Source of the DNA: Monilinia fructicola
Taxonomy: Eukaryota > Ascomycota > Leotiomycetes > Helotiales > Sclerotiniaceae
DNA: 64,000 bases
NCBI GenBank assembly: GCA_008692225.1
Contig: VICG01000011.1
Coordinates: forward strand, 248,001 to 312,000
Direction: 5' to 3'
Shown here: piece after piece, positions 27,311 to 39,835 of the stretch
Layout of the letters: the number at the start of each line of letters is the position of its first letter
How positions within the stretch are numbered: position 1 is the stretch's first letter
The notes under the pieces: model-generated
What the model was told of the DNA's origin: nothing
The model's database searches: none
The model's input: only the letters and a program-made list of their open reading frames with translations
Program-made: the position numbers and the translations under genes

Positions 27311-27732
27311 ATTTTTTATATCAATAAGTTAGTAATTATATTATTTCGAAATAAAATAGCCGGAATGAAAAGGTTAGAATGGAATGGCTGAAATGGAAGG
27401 GTTAGAAATGGAAATGTTGAAATGATTGATTTCTTTTGAAGTAGCCAAAATGGTTAATCATTTTTGAAATAGCTGAAATAATTGAAATAATTAAGCTTCA
27501 AATGTAAAACGGAAAATCGGAGCTTTTTTGTTTACTAATAATCGATTAATGAAAATATTAGATTTTGAAAATTTATAATTTAATATTTAGAATCTAACCT
27601 TTTTTAATTAAATTCTAAATTAGATTCTATTTGAAAAAGCTAGAATCTATATGGCCTTATAGTAAAATAAATCCGATTTTTATAGTATGAAAATAGTTTT
27701 TCGACTTTTTATAGTATCAGAGTAATTTACCA
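27311..27732. mobile_element. T4 inverted-repeat element, right part
   Basis: Continues T4 beyond the LINE target duplication. It contains a decayed GGAATGG-type minisatellite (27,345-27,500) and then the right arm, ending 'agagtaatttacca', the mutated reverse complement of the left end. It is followed by TA. Confidence 0.6.
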
Positions 27733-27834
27733 TATTTTATATTAAAAATATAACTAAAATATTTCAAATTTCTTAAAGATCTTATAATATGCTTTATATA
27801 TCTCTTATTAATCAATTTATAAATTTTATAATTA

Positions 27835-27900
27835 TATAATTAAAGAAGGGTCTAAGGATAAGATAATTTAAACTAAGGTAAGCGTGATAAAATATTTCAT
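27835..27900 (+). repeat. Short repeat shared with 34,112-34,160
   Basis: The block 'taaactaaggtaagcg' with about 20 bp of flanking similarity ('aagataa', 'ggatga'/'tgata') also occurs at 34,126-34,150, next to the GC-rich island there. It probably marks a second, heavily mutated copy of that element's edge. Confidence 0.5.
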
Positions 27901-28129
27901 ACCTTAAACATATAATATTTATTACATAATATAGATTTTTAAATTTCAATAACAAAATTTTAAATAAAAAATTTATAATTTCAATTTACTTATAAACTAT
28001 AAATGAATATATATAATATAAAAACTTATTTATTATAGCTCTTTCATTTTACTATATTTATTATATATTCATTAATAAATTTTATAAAAGCTTATAAATT
28101 ATTTTCATTTTTTTTTTAAAAAACTATGA

Positions 28130-28396
28130 ATATTTTTTTCAAAAATTTTAATTTTGTATATAATTTCTATACAAATCCGAATCTCAAATTTTTAATCTTT
28201 TATAAATCTGTATTCTTCTTTATAAAAAAATTAAAAAAATTCTAGATTGTTTAAATTTATTAATAATTATATATAAAAGCTTTGATTAAAGTTTTCAAGA
28301 TATATATTCATTTTTTATATAGTTATTAATATATTAAAATGACTGTTTTGAATATAAAATGCTAGGTAAATATGAGAGGGGATGACGAAAATGATA
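28130..28396 (+). mobile_element. T3 foldback element, right half only
   Basis: Collinear with the right arm of T3 (17,880-18,060) and with 12,120-12,390: 'attttgtatataatttctat', 'ttcttctttataaaaaaatt', 'ttaaaatgactgttttgaat'. It is cut off at the 3' tail of the LINE copy L2. Confidence 0.55.
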
Positions 28397-28397
28397 A

Positions 28398-29369
28398 TAG
28401 TAACAATATTTATTTTCATTCCTCGGATAAGACTAAAGGCCTTTCTAAAACCTCTTTAAGGATATAAGAATGTATTAAACTATGAAATTAAACTAAAAGT
28501 AATTAAAAAAAGTATTTTATATATAAAAAGAATAATAAACTTAATTTATTATCTTCTTTATATCTTATTTAAAATAAAAGTATAATATCAATAATATTTA
28601 ACTTACAATAAATTATAGTATAAAGCTTAATATTCATAAGTATAAGCTTTAAAGCAAATATAAAAAATATAAACCAAAAAAGTATAAAATAAAATAATAA
28701 AAAAGAAAAGAAAATAAATAAAAGAATTAAAAATCCAAAGATAATTAGAAAATATAATATAAATATCAAAGTTTAATAGGATATCACTAAGATTTGAAAA
28801 AACATTATTTAATTAAACCTATATATATTAAGTAAAGATTATTATATATAAAAAAATCATTAATATTAAAATCAAAATCATTAAAATTAAGATTTTTATA
28901 TATTAAAACAAAATTTTATAATATAAAGAAAAATGAAATTAAAGGAATTTAATGTATATTAAAGTTAGAAATTTATTAAAAATAGAATAAAGTTTATTAA
29001 ATATAAATATTTAAGTAAAATTTAACAAAGCTTAAAAAGTTTATAAAATTTTGTTAATTTCAAAAAATAAACTTAAATATTCAAGTTTTTTTATTATATA
29101 CTTAAAGGAATTAAAGGTTATATTAATTATTAATTATAATACTAGAATATTATTAAATAATATATTAAATATAAAAGGATTTTGTATTTATTATAAAAGT
29201 ATATTAGATTTGTATTTTTATACTTAAATTTGAAATAGTATTAAATAAAGTTTTTATATATAAGAAAAAATAATTAATATCTTATAAAATTAAGTTTAAA
29301 GAAGAATTAGTTTTAAACAAGATCTTATTTTGTATTCAAAGTTTTTATTTAACATAATTTAAAAAATAC
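28398..29369 (-). mobile_element. L2: 5'-truncated LINE-like copy
   Basis: Direct-orientation relative of 20,216-21,260. Both share the 3'-end tract ('taaaggcctttctaaaacct', then 'attaaactatgaaattaaac') and the following AT-rich kilobase ('attttataatataaagaaaa'). The copy stops at about 29,369 where an R repeat starts. Being 5'-truncated and lacking a long microsatellite tail, it fits an old LINE insertion. Confidence 0.6.
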
Positions 29370-29654
29370 TTCATGGCATTTTTAATAATGTTTAAGATTA
29401 TATCAAAATATTCTTAATTTAAATTAAGAATGTTTTAAAATAGCTTTAACTGATTTAATATAATTTGACAAGATTTAATATATTTCAAAATAATTCAAAA
29501 TAGTTTAAAATATAATTAAAACCTGTTCGAATTAATATTACTACTATTTTAAGTTAATCTTAAAATGGTATTATATTGTAATTATTATAATAACTCACTA
29601 ATCGTTTTAAAATAATATTTAAAATAATCAAATTTAAGGTTTTCAAAAAATTAT
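29370..29654 (-). repeat. R repeat (inverted), part before L3
   Basis: Begins at the R right end ('catggcatttttaataatgt') and runs to 'aatttaaggttttcaaaaa', where L3 interrupts it. The rest of R resumes at about 33,385. The block 'caattattataataactcac' is in fact a mutated 'caataactcactaaccgtt' region. Confidence 0.6.
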
Positions 29655-32600
29655 TACATACAAGCCTATAGGTATACAATAATCCAAAACAACGGTATCT
29701 TTTATACTTTTACCTTAAATAATTGCTTTTTATAGCTTTAACTATTTTATAATATTAATCGTATCATTCTTACAATAATAACAATCTTAAACAAGGAAAA
29801 TATCCTTATACAACCTTTATTAGCTTTTAACTTTATAAACCTATTAAAACCTTAATCGTTATCTATCTTTGTATAACAAACTACAAAAAGATTATATAAA
29901 AAAAATTCAAAAATAGATTCTTAACCTTCTTCCTTTCTTAATTTAAATAATAATCAATCTATTAATAACTTTATTGTAAATATTATTAATAACCATTTTG
30001 CAGCACTTAAATATAATTAAAAGCAATTTTATAATATTATTACAAAATTCATATTTATAATTAATAATTTTATAACTACTTATATATTTTAATAATATAC
30101 TTACAAAATATAAAATTACCTTTAAAATATTCTAAAAGATTATTAATTTCCTTTCCACTTTAATATTTACAAAAATTAATATAATAACTTTTATATCTAT
30201 TTATTTTTTTAATCAATACTTTAAAAATATTTTTTTCTATTTTCTTAAATTAATATTTTTTGTAAATATAACAAAATCATTTTTAAAGTTTAATTACAAT
30301 TTATAAGGTTTTAAAAGCAAAAATATACAAAGCAACCCTAAATCTAATAATATTTCTTTTAATTCCAACTTTTGTAATTTCTATATTATAATTATATCTA
30401 TAAAGTTTATTAGATTTACAATTTCCTTTTTAACTTTAATTATAAATATTTATATCTTAATTAATACAAACCTTAAATCCTTTTTAACTATTTAAAACCT
30501 TTTATAATCTAATAAAACCTTTTTAAATAAATTAATAATTTTATTTGAACTTTAATCCTTTTTATTATACTTATTATTATTAATTAAATAATTATACTAA
30601 ACAATTTTTTAATTCATAATCTTTTATTTATTTAATAAAATACTAAAATTATTAAAAAAACATTAAAAACTATTTTATTTAATATTTTAGTTATTTAATA
30701 TAATTATATTATTATTAATATATTCACTTTATTTTATAATTTAATAAGAGAAATTATATAAACAAATATTAATTTTATCTTTAAAAAAACTATTATTCAA
30801 ATTTAATACAAACTAATTAGCGTTAAATCTTTTAAATATAATATTAATCCTAAAATTAATAAAATAATATAAATTATCTTATTTACCAAATTTATTAAAA
30901 CATTCAAATTCTTTAATATTAATAATTTATTAAAGATAATTATAAAAAAGATTATTATTAATCATTATAATCTAAACTACAAAAGTTATTATAATTTAAT
31001 TAAATATACTTATTATACTAAATATATATATTATAATACATAAATAAATTAATATTAAAAACCCTTTAATACTAATTATATCAATTTATTATAATATACT
31101 AATTATTATAAACCCTTTGTTATAAATTATAATAATTATCCTATTATTTTTAAACAAAATAAACAAAAAGTATATTAAGTTTACTAAAAAGAAATTTAAT
31201 TAAATTTATAAGTACGAGCTTTGAGTACGGCCGCTCGGGCCGGCTAAAGATATAACTCGTCTAAGGCTCGATATTATGTGACAGCGGCCCTTCACAACCT
31301 CCCTCGTAACTCATCCTGCGGAGCTTATATATAATATTTATTTCTTAACAATTAAAAGTCCAATAAACTTAAAAAATATATATTTAAAAAGCATGTAATC
31401 TACAGAGTATAATTATTTACTTTAATATTATTTTATATATTGTTTTAATTTATAATGTTGTTAAAATGTAAATATACACTTTTGTTTGATTTTCTATGTT
31501 CCCGTATAGACGTTATGTAGTTTTTCTGGATTAATTAGTTTCTAGTTAATGAGACGTTTTAGAATATGTAACTTATAGATAACAAAATTGCCTTTAAAAC
31601 AACTAATATTTTTATTTCTATTCTTATAATTTTAAAGATTATTTCAATTATATAAATAAAATTATAATTAGCTTTAAATATAATATAAATTCTATTATAA
31701 TAATATATAAAAACGTTGATTTAACTTTTAAAATATTTATAATTAAGCCCTTTAAAATTAAAAATATTATATATAAAAAGACCTATTTGATTATTTTATT
31801 AAACAATTATAAGATTATAATTATTATAAAAACCCTAAAGCTTAAATTTAATACTTCTATAAAAAAAAATATATTAATAAATTAATTATCCTTATTTTTT
31901 TTATATTAAAATAATATAAACAAAATTATAGCTTTTATTGCTTTTAATAAACTTAATTTTAAAATCTACAAATTAATTAAATTAATATTAATAAAAGAAG
32001 CTTTATTTATATAACCTTTCTTATAATATTATATATATAGAAAATAAACATTATATACATTTAAAAGCCTTAAATATATATTAATATACACATTTAAAAC
32101 TATTCGAAGTATAACTATTATATTTTAATTAATTCCTAAAAATTTTTAACTTTCGAAAATATTAAAGATTCCTATCCCTAAATTATAATCTATATTTAAA
32201 AAAATACTAAATTATATATACAATACAAATAATCAATACATGGCAAAAATTTACTTTAAATTAATATTAATTTTATCGTTATTTTTAACGTTTATAAATA
32301 ACCTATAATATCTAAAATGATTAATTATATTATTTATTTCTTTCCACTTTTTAAATACTTTATAAAAAGGGATTTTAATATCTAATATAATATATTTAAG
32401 CCTAGGCGTTTTGCTTACCCATCAAAAAAATAAAAATTATATAATAAACATTAAATAATAAAATAAACTTTATTAGTACTCTAAAAAAGCTCATTTATTT
32501 TACTAAATATATCCTAGATTTTATATTCTTTAATATTTCTTTTATAATCATTAATATCTATAAAAACCTATATATAAAATCAAATTATAAAACCTAAATT

Positions 32601-33250
32601 ACAACTTTATTTAACTAAAATATTTATATATTTAATTAATATTATTTTAAGGTTATTAAAAATAATTTGGAAAAGTTTTTAAACCTTATATACATTAGTA
32701 TTGTTAGATTGCTAAATCCAAATAACCTTTAAAACCAAAATAATATAAAAGGCTTTATTATTCAATTTACTATTATCTTTAATTTTATTATATATATAAT
32801 TAATAAATCAAATAAAAGCGAAAATTACCCTATACTATAATGGATTTTAAAATATAAAATAATATACTAAGCTTATTTTGTAGTTGAATAAATAATTAAG
32901 ATTTAATTATTCTTTAAAATCAAAGAATTTTATATAATATAATTTACAAAGTTAAAAGAAATTATTAAAGAAATATAATTAATAAAGTTAAAGATAATAA
33001 AAATTTATTTTAGGTTTTATATTATAGCTCACTAATAGTTAAATACTATTGATATCATACCCCTGTCCTAAATAAAGTAAAAAAAAGTAATAAATTAAGT
33101 ATTACGCTTTATATTATATAATCGTTTTTTATAGTTACTTTTAGTTTAATTTTATAGTTTAGCACATCTCTATACCCTAGAGAGGTTTTAGGGAGGCTTT
33201 CGGCCTATCCAACGGATGAAAATAAATACTACTACTACTACTACTACTAT
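29655..33250 (+). mobile_element. L3: LINE-like copy with internal deletion and insertion
   Basis: Inverted relative of L1. Its 5' end ('tacaagcctataggtatac', 'aatccaaaacaacggtatc') matches the minus-strand 5' end of L1 near 27,290, and its 3' end is the conserved tract (33,175-33,225) plus an (ACT)n tail at 33,228-33,248. An internal deletion of roughly 3 kb joins near 33,025. A 355-bp foreign piece sits at about 31,213-31,567. The flanks 'aaaaaattatta' and 'aaaaatgattatta' could be a decayed target duplication. No reading frame survives. Confidence 0.65.
31213..31567. mobile_element. Insertion in L3 with a GC-rich head
   Basis: Alignment with L1 shows extra sequence between 'aaatttata' and 'ttatagataac'; TTATA on both sides is a possible 5-bp target duplication. 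The first 120 bp (31,203-31,325) are GC-rich with intact CpGs ('tacggccgctcgggccggct', 'gtgacagcggcccttcacaa'), and the remainder is AT-rich. The high-GC part has either escaped RIP by being short or arrived after it stopped. I cannot say whether it is a solo LTR, SINE or something else. Confidence 0.5.
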
Positions 33251-33267
33251 TCTACTACTTAAAAATG

Positions 33268-33381
<114 letters not shown>

Positions 33382-33384
33382 AAT

Positions 33385-33640
33385 TGAATAATTGATAATG
33401 ATTTAATAATTAATTTCTTTTAAATTTTTATATATTATAATAATTGATTAAACTATAGTTTTAATATAATATTAAAATAATCTTAATATATCTTTAATAT
33501 AATCTTTAATCATTAAATTGTTTTAAGCTATTTTAAAATTTCTTAAAATATATTAATATATTTTATTGATTTAATCTATTTCAAGATTAGCTTAAATAAT
33601 AAGTTTAATATTTTTTTTAGAATATTAAAATATATTAACA
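33385..33640 (-). repeat. R repeat (inverted), part after L3
   Basis: Continues R after the L3 insertion: 'attaaattgttttaagctat', 'tattaatatattttattgat', 'ctatttcaagattagctta'. The left terminus is decayed. Confidence 0.55.
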
Positions 33641-34111
33641 CTATTTTAAAAATGTTTAAAAATAGAATAACTAACATATATAACTTAAATAAAGCTTTTT
33701 ATTAATCCTACATTTTTATAATTAGAATAATAGAATTTTAAATTATTAAAAAAACTTTATTATATTAAAGCTTTAAAATTAAAATTAGGATTTTTGAATT
33801 AATTATAAATCTAATAAATTTAAAGTTTAGTTTAAATTATAATAACAATTAAATTAATTTTAATAGTATAATGAGTTCTTTTATATTTTATTATAATTTA
33901 ATATATATATATAGCTCTTTAAATAGCTTTTTATTAAAGGAATTTAATTCTTTATTAAAGATATAATTAAATAATTTTAAAATCTTTATAAAGATTAACG
34001 TACGCCTTGTTTTAATTGGCTTAATTTATAATATCAAATTAATTAATATATATTTATTACTATAAAATCATAATAAATTACTTAAAACGTTAAAACGTTA
34101 AAACTCTATAA

Positions 34112-34470
34112 AAGGTATAAAAATTAAGATAACTTAAACTAAGGTAAGCGGGATGAGATATCACGTGCTTAAAGCACGTGATAGTCGTCATAATATCGAA
34201 TGAAATATTCATTATAATACCTATAAGATACTATAAATTTAAAGAAATATATTTAATATTAGTCCTTTTTATAACGGTCGTAACACGACCGACATGGAAG
34301 GAGTCGGCCTTAAAGCCGACACCCTTAGCGTGTCGATAAGAACGATATAATTAGCGTTGCTAATATTATTAACAAAAGCGAATAGTATAAGCTTAGCTAT
34401 AAATAAATAGTATTGAATAGTTTAATAAAGATTAGTTTTTACTACGATACACGTTTCCTACCACTTTTTA
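34112..34470. mobile_element. GC-rich island with hairpins, LTR-like remnant
   Basis: Contains a perfect 23-bp palindrome, ATCACGTGCTT-A-AAGCACGTGAT (34,159-34,183 region), then inverted pairs CGGTCGT/ACGACCG and GTCGGC/GCCGAC near 34,272-34,322. These are followed by a TATA-like 'agctataaataaatagtatt' and the end 'actacgataca'. Hairpin-rich, RIP-resistant segments followed by a TATA-like box recall fungal copia-type LTRs, but no second LTR or internal region is visible, so this is inference. The first 40 bp recur at 27,850. Confidence 0.4.
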
Positions 34471-35330
34471 TAATTTAAAGTTCTTTTTAATTAAAAACTA
34501 TATTATAAAAAGGTAAACTTTTACTTATATTATATATTTTAAATAATAAATATTATATTTATTACTAGGTAATTAATCGATTATATTTAAATAACTATAA
34601 ATAATTATAAAATAAATTTATAATAAATATTTAAGATTAAGATCTAATATTAAGAATATATTTTTTCTAAATTTTATAATTTATTACGATTATATACTAA
34701 AGCAAGTTAATAAAGATTAATTAATTAAAATAAGAAAGTTTAAAAAGAGAAAAGATCTTTAAGAGATCTCTTTTAAGTATAGTATCGCTTAGTTTAAGAT
34801 TAGTTAGGTAAGTGTAATATTCGTTATATAATTAACTTTTTAATTACTATATTTATATAAGATTATTAAATAAATTTTTTAGAATAGGAATGAAAAAAAA
34901 TATTATAGCCTTTCTAATTTTATAAAATATATTATTTTAATTAATCTTATTTATATTATCTTTTAAAATAGTTTATAAAAATATATTAATAATTATAATT
35001 ATATTACTTATAATTATATAATTTTAATAATAAGTAAACAAATATTAATTTTAGTCTAATGAATTTTACTATTTCTATTTTTTAAATTTTTTTATAATTT
35101 TAATATAAAGATTATAAAAACCTAATATAAACTTTAATTTATTATAGAAGTATTATTATATTATTAAATATTAGTTTTAGACGATTTTGACTTTGTTAAA
35201 TAAAGGTTATTATATAAAATAGAATTTCTTCTAAACTCAAAAATTTTCCTAAAATCAATTTTATAAACTATTAATTATTCATTTCTTATAAAGAAAAGCC
35301 TATAAGCTTTTTATTAAGCAATTTCTCAAT
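34470..35330. other. AT-rich gene-free sequence up to the compartment boundary
   Basis: AT-rich with no recognisable element or frame. At about 35,320-35,340 composition changes within a few tens of bases to ordinary C-rich sequence ('ctccaattcccaattcttc'), marking the border between the degraded and the gene-bearing halves. Confidence 0.7.
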
Positions 35331-36979
35331 AACCTCCAATTCCCAATTCTTCATTCTCACTCCCCCAACTTCCACCATTCATCAGCTCCATCTACCAAAC
35401 ACAAGATCTCGCCCCCCTTCCCATGTTCTCCCCTCTCCTGATCCTCAAATCCTCTCGCATCCACCTCCAACCAAACCACATACATCCACAATCATGATAG
35501 GAGCAAGACATCTTTTGAATCACCACAGCATGCCCACCCATCTCACTTCGCCATACCATCATCGCACGCCGCCAGTATAGGATTCAACGTCCAAAGCACA
35601 CAGTTGGCCAAAAAAGTATATGTCATACAATCATCCGCATCCATCGCGCTGCCCTCTACCTCGACCCCATTCCACCCAGTCCCAAGACCTTCATAACCCG
35701 TTTTTTAGGTTGGATGAAGATTGGCAAAACCATCCAGTTACTACCCACTCCATCAAAGTATCCACACTGGCATGTCAGGGACCCATCCATAGCTGCTATA
35801 AGGCTAAAACCTACAAGCTTTCATTCCATCGTAACGTCCATCTCAATACAGCCCGATATCACGCATAAGATTTCACTACTCGAAGATACGACCTGAGTAT
35901 TTCTCCGAATTATCAGAAGCCCCCGACCGATCCTCAGACTCTACCACACGGTATCCACATTACATTTTCTCCGTATCCACTCATCATTTACCTCAGCCCT
36001 AAACCACAGACCTTGGGCACGTACAATCTCACTCCTCCTCGGGCTCAATTTATATACTGCAGCTCCAGGGGTATTTTGCGTAAACCTTAACATCCGAAAA
36101 ATCAATCCACACATTCAAAATAGTGGGTTCCCATCATGAATGATTGAGCAAAGCCGGGTTCCCTTTGCCTGCATACATACTTACATGCATCTCATACACC
36201 CCAGACTGTAGCACATCCGAGCGGCAAGAAGTGGATCATCGCAAAAAGGAGGGGTAAGAGAAGTACCGAAATGTTGGATGACTTGGCACTGCACAAACAC
36301 ATCAACACTCAACCTAGTCTACCAAGGTGGGGTGAATTTCATATATTTCATTCGTTGATAAGCAACTTCTGAATGATTCAAATCTCTAGTCTACCAGATG
36401 GGGCAGAAGAGATGATGAGTACTAACTAAGCCAAGGTGTTTGGGTTCAGATGAAAACAAATCGGTAGCAAATAGAAAGCAGAAAAAGAGCCCCATTTGAT
36501 CCTGTTCATCCAGTCGTAAAAAGCAAGATAGGAAAAACAACAAGCAAGCATCGGTAGTCCGATGATGCACAGGTATCATTGTGAAGGAGCCCAAACCGCA
36601 AAGGTAGATGCATGTAGAGAAATAACCAAAACCGAATGAAAGCTTGATGCATGCAAGTAAACCCAATGACCATCTCCAACAAATTATAAATTCCAACCCC
36701 GAGTGAAAAAAAAAGCCCCGAAGTATCCATGTTCCATCCATATGATTGTCTCGCCTTCTGCGAGCAATTGTTCAAAACCGCAAGCAACGCCAAGCCAAAT
36801 CAAGCTCCATAACTACCATCAAATGCATAGAAGAAAACGCCAACAAGTAAAAACAAGAATGTGAAGCGAAAAGTGCATGCAAACTGGTGACAAATTCCTT
36901 GTTACTCTGCCTTCAAAATCATGAGAAATTCCCTCGTAATTGAATAATCAATTACTCATCAATCAACCGCACAGATTTC
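35331..36979. other. Intergenic region downstream of the bHLH gene
   Basis: Normal base composition and no convincing gene. Overlapping frames of 60-116 codons (35,620-35,896; 36,391-36,793) lack recognisable motifs and overlap each other. The 600 bp next to the bHLH stop codon probably include its 3' untranslated region. Confidence 0.55.
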
Positions 36980-38765
36980 TCAATTGCCCAAATCCATGTT
37001 GTTGTATTCATCTTCTTCTTTGAAGCCGATGGATCCAGGACCGCTACCGCCACTATATGTGTCCACTCCAATATTGACCGGGACCACCCATGCCAGCCTG
37101 ACCTGCATCCGTACTGCTATGATTGTCTGGGCTCAAAGAATTGTCAAGTTGGGAATAGTTGGAGCCCTTTTCCGGTTCACCCTTCATATCCGGTGTGCTT
37201 AGGTACTCTCAGGCCCGAACCGGGACGTCGGGTATATTCGAACGTGGCTTCACCATTCTTCGCCATGGCATCCATCAATTCGGTATGCATGCGCTTCTCG
37301 TCTTTCAGTCTTCTCGAATGGCCATGTTCCACCCAGTTCCGCAATGTAGTTGGCAAGATCTTCCATTTGTTGAGCCTGAAGATGAGACATCCACATAAGA
37401 TCCCGGGTCCAACTCACAGCACCGTTGAGAATGTCACCCTTGTTTGGTCCCTTGTCTTTCTCCTCAATTGGGAGACCAGTAGTGATGGCACCAGTGGCCC
37501 TCCGAGCACCAGGGCCGGCAAGACCCGATGTGGCCTGAGGGGGGCTCATGCCATTTGCAGGTGGTTGGGATATGCCCGTGAGGGTTGGGGACAGAGGAGA
37601 ATTGTTCATGATGGCCTTGCGTACTTTCTCATCCTCCAGACGGTGCATGGGAACGAGGTGACTCAACTCCTGAATGCGCTCATTGATGTTGTCTCGTCTT
37701 CTCCTCTCAACCAGGTTGTGCGATTCTCGTCGACGCCTCCTCTTCATCTCCTGAGATTGTAAGCCCGTTGCATTCGCCGACCCATGCCCATTGTTCAATT
37801 TCGTTGGCATCGAGGTACCTTTGAGGATGTCAGAAATTTGTGGATTCGGGTGAACCCCTTGTGAATAGGAGAACCGAATTCCGAACCAGGGAAAGATCCG
37901 AGACTATTCGGTGTCTGGTCCCACTGACCAGACAAGGTCTTTTGGTGTCGGTGGACATGATTAGTACGAATCGGCTGAGTCGGGAAGTTTGATTGGTCTG
38001 CCGAACCAATGTTAAGAGATGATATCGCCGGAGTTTTCGGTGTCAATGGGCTTCTAGCGCTGGATGCCTTTCTTCCAGATCCTACTTGAGCCAGCCTTGG
38101 CCGTTGTTGCTTGGTAAAGTTGCTCTCTCCGGCTCCATTATGCAAGTCGGGACCACTTAATGGAGAACCTGCATATGAAGCAGGAGACTGAAGCGAAGAG
38201 CCGAAATTGTGCTGCGTTTGCATGTGTCTGAATTGGGCGTGGTTGAAATTGTGAACAAAGGGGCTTTGAATAGGATCTCCATCTGGAGTATTCGAATAGC
38301 CATTCATATTCGGGTCAACACCCAAGCCATTTCCATGGTTGCCTCCATAGATATTATGTCCATTGTTGAAGTCAAACTCCATGCCGAAATCCGTCCCATT
38401 GTTTTTTGCATTCCGCCATGATTGGAGTGTGGATCATTCATCGTGCCTAGACTGTCCAGCAATTCGTCATCGCCAAAAGTTGAGATACCCTTGGAGAAGC
38501 TTGCGCTTGGGTTGGAGGGCTGATTTGAGAAATTATTCTGGAAGGAGGAACCATATCCGCCATTTGGGATAGACATGCCATTGCTGCCAACAGTCAAGTC
38601 ATTGGGGTTGATGCTGCCTCCATGTGGCGAACCGAATTGATTGAAGTGTGTCTGGGTGAGACCGAAGCTTTGTGGGTTCGACATGAATCTTTGGTTGTGA
38701 GAGGGGAAGAATTGATCATCCGGCTCGTCTTTGATAAACGGGCTTGACGCACCCGTGCCTGCCAT
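36980..38765 (-). CDS. bHLH transcription factor (frame broken by apparent indels)
   Basis: A nuclear DNA-binding regulator. The start ATG at 38,763-38,765 begins MAGTGASSPFIKDEPDD, and a Q/N/G/S-rich N-terminal half follows. The basic region with helix 1 (RRESHNLVERRRRDNINERI, about 37,665-37,745) has the E-box type H-E-R residues. Helix 2 (KGDILNGAVSWTRDL, about 37,390-37,435) lies beyond an unusually long, Pro/Gly/Ser-rich loop of about 70 residues, and a short leucine-containing helix follows. The C-terminus is acidic and ends EEDEYNNMDLGN. The frame must be corrected five times: T6 at 38,402-38,407 (one base short), near 37,858 (one short), 37,303-05 (one extra), 37,190-91 (one extra) and about 37,060 (one extra). 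No intron is needed. The long-loop bHLH layout is common in Pezizomycotina; I do not assign a named orthologue. Confidence 0.85.
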
Positions 38766-39715
38766 TTTTTGGCTCCTGACTAGATGGACTTTGAAGAAGT
38801 TATATGTCTTGTAGTTGGCTGTTGGTTTGTATTTGTACCTCCAATGAAACAAATGTAAGCGTTATCTATGTGTGTGACAAACGTTAGCCATTGTTCAAGC
38901 TTCAAATCAGCCATTTGAATAAGAGACAAGCATATCCCCAGATTTGCAAAGGATTGAGAATTGATAGATAGTATGCTTATTTTTCATTTGAGAGAATGAC
39001 CAAATGACAAAATATTTGTTGTAATAACCAATGATCATTTAATATGACCATGGTGCAGATTACGGCTGTTTGTCAAGTCATCGCAAGGGAGCATGCATAA
39101 GGTGTATATATATATATATGTGTGTATATGGAAGAATGCGCACTTACATGCGAGCAGACAGGATCGAGTTCAAGACGTAAGGTAAGCAGGAACGGTGCTG
39201 ATACCACTTCGTTGAGGAACAATAGATGGTATTGGCCTTTCTTTCGCACCTTCTTGTCGAATAATAGGCCAGGAGGGGTCTGCGGTATCCGGTTTGTTCG
39301 GTCTTTCAACTTGGCTGAGATAGATCAAAGTCAGATTGAGGTAGTGGTGTTGGTGGTGGTAGTGGTGGTGGTTGGAGATTTTATTATCGCGAGGGGCGGG
39401 CCTTGTCCGACAGATGTCCGTATATCTTTCTTTCTTTTCTTTCTTATCTCCCTTTTTCTTATTTTTCCTTCTTCCTTTCTTTTCTTTGACGACTCTTAAT
39501 GAGGCAGAGAAGAAGATGAAGAGTTGAGAAGGAATAAAAATTGAGAATAAATTGAGTTGAGTTGTCAACCCCAAGAGGGGAAAGCAGGTTGGTTACCCTT
39601 TTTAAGAGTGCGCTAGAAAAAAGGCGGAGAAGTTCTGATTGGGGAGAGGAATAATTTGAAGAATGTGTTGCCAAACAAGTCGTTGTGTGGGATAACTCAC
39701 GATATTTTGATGAAA

Positions 39716-39835
39716 GGCGGTGGATGGGTGGATGGGTGGGTGAGTGAGTGAGTAAGTGAGTGAGTGAGTGAGTGAGTGAGTGAGTGGATGAGTGGATGAG
39801 TGGGTGAGTGAGTGAGTGGGTGAGTAGTGAGTGGG
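39716..39835. repeat. (GTGA)n / (GGAT)n tetranucleotide array
   Basis: About 120 bp of tandem GTGA with GGAT and GTGG variants, followed at 39,864-39,915 by a CT-rich tract. Confidence 0.9.

Noticed and set aside
38402..38407. Programmed ribosomal frameshift at the A6 run of the bHLH gene
   Set aside because: Four other slips in the same gene and slips in three other genes point to a general indel cause; there is no evidence of a stimulatory structure.
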